Assembly (NCBI GenBank): GCA_049970095.1
Contig: JBMFNP010000003.1
Coordinates: 3,938 to 67,937 of the forward strand
DNA: 64,000 nucleotides
Source: SKW197 sp049970095
GTDB taxonomy: Archaea > Thermoplasmatota > Thermoplasmata > Lutacidiplasmatales > SKW197
Direction of reading: 5' to 3'
Below are positions 60,776 to 64,000 of the stretch, piece by piece. Position numbers and translations under genes: made by a program. Every line of letters begins with the position of its first letter. Positions within the stretch are counted from its first letter, which is position 1. Under the pieces are notes generated by a model. It was given only the letters and a program-made list of their open reading frames with translations, did no database searches and was not told the DNA's origin.

Positions 60776-60969
60776 AGCGTGTGGAAGAGATCATTGCAAG
60801 AATCCAGAGAAAGGAAGTGGGGCTTGACGAAATGCTGAAAGATTTTGAAGAAGGAACACAGCTTCTCAGGGAATGCAAGGAAGAACTGGTGAGGGCAGAG
60901 AACCGAATAAAATTTCTGATTGAAAAGGAGGGTAAAATTGAGGAAACTGAAAAGCCAGATGCCATATGA
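60742..60969 (+). CDS. xseB: Exonuclease VII small subunit
   Basis: The 75-residue helical protein has the XseB pattern FEEKLKRVEEIIARIQRKEVGLDEMLKDFEEGTQLL, the standard two-helix hairpin of the subunit that binds the XseA C-terminus. It overlaps xseA by 34 bases and its own end overlaps the DUF447 gene by 11 bases, so all three are translated together. Confidence 0.9.
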   Translation: MEKGRSFEEKLKRVEEIIARIQRKEVGLDEMLKDFEEGTQLLRECKEELVRAENRIKFLIEKEGKIEETEKPDAI

Positions 60970-61558
60970 AACCGTTGTGATTACCAGGAATTCGCACATA
61001 AATGCAAGTGCAATTGGAGTGTATATCCAGCACCAGAAATATTTCATGAGGGTTTTTGAGAATTCCAACACATTTCAGAACCTCTTGAGAAATAAGGAGT
61101 TTTCAATCAATTTTGTATCGTTTGAACAGCTTGGTTTGCTGCTTAGGTGTGCACTGAAAGGGCACAATAACGATGAAGAGGAACTCAATGAAAATGAAAT
61201 TCTTTTCTGGAATGGTATTCCTTACTTGAAGAATACCTGTGCGGTTATTGTAAGGGTTGTGGAAGCATGTGTGCAAGAGATATGTGACTGGATTGGGAGT
61301 ACAAAGTGCATGGAAATAATTGCGGAAGAAATTTTTTCATTCGGGAAAATGAGTGAGCCAGTTATAAGAAGCAAAAATATTCCTATCCTTGAATGTGCAG
61401 TGCTCGCAACCAGATACTTTGATGCATGCCCAGAATCTAAAAGGAAGCTCAGAAAAAAAATTGAGGTTCTCCTACCAAAAATAGAGGGGTGGGAGGCGGA
61501 GGTAAGGATTATCAGACAGATTATATGGGAAGGAAAAGTAGGGTTAGGAGCACCATAA
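60959..61558 (+). CDS. DUF447-family protein (COG2457)
   Basis: From the ATG at 60959 the protein has 199 residues. It shows the DUF447 opening TVVITRNSHINASAIGVY, FRNFVSFEQLGLLL-like VSFEQLGLLLRCAL, ILFWNGIPYLKNTCAVIV, and RKLRKKIEVLLPKIEGW near the end. Members have a split-barrel flavin-reductase-like fold and may bind FMN; in methanogens they neighbour CitG-like genes. The 10-11 base overlap with xseB shows co-translation with the repair operon. The link to DNA repair may be accidental. Confidence 0.75.
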   Translation: MPYETVVITRNSHINASAIGVYIQHQKYFMRVFENSNTFQNLLRNKEFSINFVSFEQLGLLLRCALKGHNNDEEELNENEILFWNGIPYLKNTCAVIVRVVEACVQEICDWIGSTKCMEIIAEEIFSFGKMSEPVIRSKNIPILECAVLATRYFDACPESKRKLRKKIEVLLPKIEGWEAEVRIIRQIIWEGKVGLGAP

Positions 61559-61616
61559 AGTATAAATTCCCTTCTGTAATACCCCTTTTATCAGTGAAGG
61601 TGATATTTTGGGAGAA

Positions 61617-62024
61617 ATGCCTGTAGTTCTCCTGACGAAAGCAGACATATCCGAGCTAAAGAGAGTGATAGATTCTGTGATGACAGTTGCATCTCACGGA
61701 ATTTTTTACCGTGCAGGGCTTGGAATTGGAAATCGTATTGCTGGTCTAAGCTACAAAACAAACTACTTTCAGGAAGTGGGTGAGCGTCTCAGAAAAGAGG
61801 GCTGGCTTAAAGAGATCAAGTTTGGAGAGGATGGTACTGTGATTGTTAAAGGATCAATTGAGGTAGAACCCTCAAATGTGGAATCCTGCCACATTCTGCG
61901 AGGAATTATTGCAGCCATTTATCAGAAACACCTAAATTCGGGAAGTGTATACTGCACAGAATACAAATGCGAAAGTATGGGCAGTCCAAATTGCGAATTC
62001 AGAATAGAAACCGAGGTGATATGA
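61617..62024 (+). CDS. V4R-domain protein
   Basis: The protein has about 135 residues (ATG 61617; a TTG at 61608 with AAGGTGAT upstream is also possible). It has a V4R (4-vinyl reductase-like) fold: FYRAGLGIGNRIA, EVGERLRKEGWL, and the cysteine trio of the small-molecule site CTEYKCESMGSPNCEF near the C-terminus. V4R domains bind ligands and often sit beside signalling ATPases. Here the stop overlaps the KaiC-like gene start, so the pair is probably a sensor and its ATPase. Confidence 0.8.
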   Translation: MPVVLLTKADISELKRVIDSVMTVASHGIFYRAGLGIGNRIAGLSYKTNYFQEVGERLRKEGWLKEIKFGEDGTVIVKGSIEVEPSNVESCHILRGIIAAIYQKHLNSGSVYCTEYKCESMGSPNCEFRIETEVI

Positions 62025-62707
62025 TGCCAGAAATCACTCGAGTAAGCACCGGAATCCCAGGGCTGGATGAGATGATCATGGGTGGTTTTCCCAAGCCATC
62101 TGCAATATTAGTTGCTGGAGAACCAGGTACAGGTAAAACTACATTTGCAGTCCAGTCCCTCTTTCACGGTGCAAAGAAAGGTGAAAACTGTGTGTACATA
62201 ACTGCAATTTCCGAGCCACAGTGGGTAGTCCAGCGTTTCCTTTCCACCTTCAAATTCTTTGATAAAACTGCAATTGAGAAGGGAAAACTTGTATTCATAG
62301 ACATCGGGCGAAATCTGATGGAAAATCCAAGGGGCATTCTTTCCACAATGAAGGCAAAAATTGAAAAATACAATCCAGAGCGTCTTGTAATAGATCCTAT
62401 CACACCAATAAAAAATGCATGGGAAAAATCTGGAGAAACTAGGGAACTGCTCCACGAACTCCTGGCGTATCTCAAGGCGTTCAACTGCACATCCATCCTC
62501 ACCGCTGAAATTACATATCCAGATATTCCGAAAACCTTAGAGGGTTATATGGTGGATGGAGTTGTTGTTCTTTCATATCCAGAGGAAGAGAAGGTGAGGC
62601 GGAAGTACCTGGAAGTCCTAAAAATGCGGGGCACAAAGCATATTACTGGTAGGCAACTTGTGGACATTACCCCAGAAGGGTTTTCAGTGCAACCCGGATT
62701 GAGATAA
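62021..62707 (+). CDS. KaiC/RadA-like ATPase
   Basis: From ATG 62021 (GAGGTGAT upstream) the protein has 228 residues: VSTGIPGLDEMIMGGFPKPSAILVAGEPGTGKTTFAVQSL (GxxGLD then Walker A), Walker B RLVIDPITPIKN, and a C-terminal basic segment KYLEVLKMRGTKH. This is the single-domain KaiC-like fold common in archaea. The V4R neighbour suggests ligand-driven signalling. It resembles the truncated ATPase at the window start. It sits seven bases before orc1/cdc6. Confidence 0.85.
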   Translation: MMPEITRVSTGIPGLDEMIMGGFPKPSAILVAGEPGTGKTTFAVQSLFHGAKKGENCVYITAISEPQWVVQRFLSTFKFFDKTAIEKGKLVFIDIGRNLMENPRGILSTMKAKIEKYNPERLVIDPITPIKNAWEKSGETRELLHELLAYLKAFNCTSILTAEITYPDIPKTLEGYMVDGVVVLSYPEEEKVRRKYLEVLKMRGTKHITGRQLVDITPEGFSVQPGLR

Positions 62708-62714
62708 AAATTGT

Positions 62715-63842
62715 ATGTTCAAAATTTGTGTTGATCCAACTAAACTTTCTTTTGACTATGTGCCTCCAAGGTTACCGTGCCGTGAAAAGCATCTTCAGGA
62801 ACTGGCGAATCTTTTCAGACATACGGTGCACAGCAGAATAACCCAGAATGTGTTTCTGCACGGTTATGTGGGCACTGGAAAAACAGTAACTGCAAGGCGG
62901 TTCTGCATTGATTTCAAGAATATGTGTCTTTCTCATAACATACCAGTGGAGTATGTGCATATTAATTGCAGGCAGAGAATGAATGAAGTCAGCGTTATGA
63001 CTGCGCTGCTCCGCTATTTTCAGCCAGATTTCCCTGACAGAGGTTTTTCGGTTCAGGATATGCTTGGTGTGCTTGAAAAAATTCTTAACTGGAAAAAAAT
63101 GCACCTCCTGCTTGTGCTTGATGAGGTGGATGTGCTCTTGCGAAAAAAGGCAGATCTGATATATAATATTACCAGGATTAATGAGGATGCGCTGCGGGAT
63201 GGCAGAGTTTCACTTATTCTTATTTCCCAGATAAATGTTTTTCAACTTCTGGATCCTTCTTCAATGAGTACATTTAAACGCTCAAACATAATCCGATTTG
63301 AGAGATATGCTGCAGAGGAGCTTTACCAAATTCTGACGGCAAGGGCAGAGGAAAGTCTGGCTCCAGGTACATATTCTGATGAGGTGATAAGGTTTATTGC
63401 GGAAGTAGCGAGTAAAACAGGGGATGCAAGGCATGCTATTGAATTGCTTGAAAATGCTGTGATTCTGGCGGAGGGAAGAAATGCAAATGAAATAACGATA
63501 GAGGATGCAAGAGCTGCAAGAGCTAGAGAAGTGGGATTAGATGTAGAATTGCTGGAAAACCTGGACAGACATAAAAAACTTGTACTTCTAGCCATTTCTC
63601 AGACCACAAAAACCCGTAGCGAAGTTTCCTCTGGAGAGATTGAGAGAACATATGCCTCTCTCTGTGAATTGTATGGGGAAAGGAAGCGAGGACATACACA
63701 GTTCTGGAAATACCTTAAGGAACTGGCAGATATGGGTTTGATTACCGCAAGAAGCACACACACGCAGGGAACAACCACACTTATATCTCTATCTGATGTT
63801 TCTGCCAAACAACTTGAAGAAATTATTGAGAAGATGCTATAA
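62715..63842 (+). CDS. cdc6: Orc1/Cdc6-family replication initiator
   Basis: The 375-residue AAA+ protein begins FDYVPPRLPCREKHLQELA, has Walker A HGYVGTGKTVTARRF, Walker B LLLVLDEVDVLL, sensor 1 VSLILISQINVFQLLDP, sensor 2 KTGDARHAIELLENAV, and a winged helix at about 285-375 (REVSSGEIERTYASLCE, GHTQFWKYLKELADMGLI). It binds origin boxes and loads MCM. Such genes often lie next to an origin; the AT-rich downstream spacer has short inverted repeats but is only about 115 bases here. The close spacing to the KaiC-like gene may be an operon. Confidence 0.92.
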   Translation: MFKICVDPTKLSFDYVPPRLPCREKHLQELANLFRHTVHSRITQNVFLHGYVGTGKTVTARRFCIDFKNMCLSHNIPVEYVHINCRQRMNEVSVMTALLRYFQPDFPDRGFSVQDMLGVLEKILNWKKMHLLLVLDEVDVLLRKKADLIYNITRINEDALRDGRVSLILISQINVFQLLDPSSMSTFKRSNIIRFERYAAEELYQILTARAEESLAPGTYSDEVIRFIAEVASKTGDARHAIELLENAVILAEGRNANEITIEDARAARAREVGLDVELLENLDRHKKLVLLAISQTTKTRSEVSSGEIERTYASLCELYGERKRGHTQFWKYLKELADMGLITARSTHTQGTTTLISLSDVSAKQLEEIIEKML

Positions 63843-63878
63843 TACCTTTGTTCCATCCAGTTTTATGATAAGGTATTA

Positions 63879-63942
63879 TTAACTACTCTATATAGTTAAC
63901 ATGCGAAACATTTATATACTTGCTGTGTATTATATTAACTAC
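63879..63942. repeat. Inverted and direct TTAACTA repeats in a promoter
   Basis: TTAACTA (63879-63885) and TAGTTAA (63893-63899) form an inverted repeat, and ATTAACTAC recurs at 63934-63942. The sites bracket the TATA-like TTTATATACT (63911-63920) of the next gene. They may be regulator or origin sites. Confidence 0.4.
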
Positions 63943-63957
63943 AAGGTGGTGTTAAAA

Positions 63958-64000
63958 TGGAGCCAAACAAAAGAAAAGGGAAAATGGTTGCGGGTGTGGC
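63958..64000 (+). CDS. Start of a gene cut by the window edge
   Basis: An ATG at 63958 follows AAGGTGGTG (63943-63951) and a TATA-like box 38-47 bases upstream. The visible 14 codons read MEPNKRKGKMVAGV, a basic N-terminus that could lead into a membrane or signal segment. Too little is present to name it. Confidence 0.5.

Noticed and set aside
1..64000. rRNA, tRNA or CRISPR arrays
   Set aside because: I looked through the intergenic gaps and saw no cloverleaf, no rRNA-like block and no regularly spaced repeats; short non-coding RNAs could still be missed.

Overview
The window is archaeal chromosome. Informational genes are archaeal: DNA topoisomerase VI subunit B, Orc1/Cdc6, Mre11/Rad50, ribosomal protein L37e and an Sm-like protein. 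CTP-dependent riboflavin kinase, ADP-forming acetyl-CoA synthetase and the archaeosine enzyme RaSEA also fit. Many genes have an AT-rich TATA-like box about 25-35 bases before the start codon, often with almost no leader, and others carry a GGTGAT-type ribosome binding site. Moderate GC, KaiC-like ATPases, V4R and DUF835 proteins, exonuclease VII and many large surface proteins suggest a heterotrophic euryarchaeote, perhaps Thermoplasmatota. That placement is an inference.

Layout. 1-6.3 kb: KaiC-like ATPase fragment, lipid-linked glycan flippase, PD-(D/E)XK nuclease, PIN-domain pair, a MITE-like inverted-repeat element, endonuclease IV and a glycosyltransferase. 6.3-10.4 kb: acyl-CoA dehydrogenase, EtfB, ferredoxin-fused EtfA and aspartate dehydrogenase in one operon. 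10.4-24.4 kb: secreted or anchored beta-propeller, kelch and Ig-like proteins, interleaved with ornithine carbamoyltransferase, a FYVE-like zinc protein, an M20 hydrolase, RaSEA, riboflavin kinase and a PrsW protease. 24.4-29.5 kb: a four-gene ubiquitin-like conjugation operon. 29.5-36.4 kb: hexapeptide acyltransferase, then an operon of membrane-anchored OB-fold repeat proteins ending in a COG1784/TctA-like permease. 36.4-47.1 kb: a long minus-strand array (LSm, L37e, PurF, asparagine-synthetase-like, Top6B, AcdA, AcdB, metallophosphoesterase, SecB-like, CitG-like). 47.2-52.8 kb: QueD, QueE, an epimerase and two TPR proteins. 52.9-64 kb: a NosD-like surface protein, mre11-rad50-xseA-xseB-DUF447, a V4R/KaiC pair, orc1/cdc6 and the start of one more gene.

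The outstanding feature is the operon at 24,390-29,463 (minus strand). It encodes, in transcription order, a zinc-ribbon/DUF835 protein ending in a ubiquitin-like domain with a Gly-Gly and a five-residue tail; a canonical UBC-fold E2 with HPN motif and Cys102; a JAMM isopeptidase fused to a zinc ribbon and roughly 600 residues of coiled coil; and a ThiF/UBA-type E1. Everything needed to mature, activate, transfer and remove a ubiquitin-like modifier is present except an obvious E3. The modifier's fusion to DUF835 and the size of the JAMM protein differ from the Caldiarchaeum-type operon. A perfect tandem 10-mer lies in its divergent promoter region.

Other points of interest: an electron-bifurcation-like ETF/dehydrogenase cluster, a recent 645-base in-frame duplication in an OB-fold surface protein, linkage of exonuclease VII to Mre11/Rad50, and preQ0/archaeosine genes at two sites. 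I saw no rRNA, tRNA, CRISPR array or transposase gene. No gene-free stretch exceeds about 300 bases; the two longest (3,060-3,284 and 4,068-4,350) hold promoters and the inverted-repeat element.
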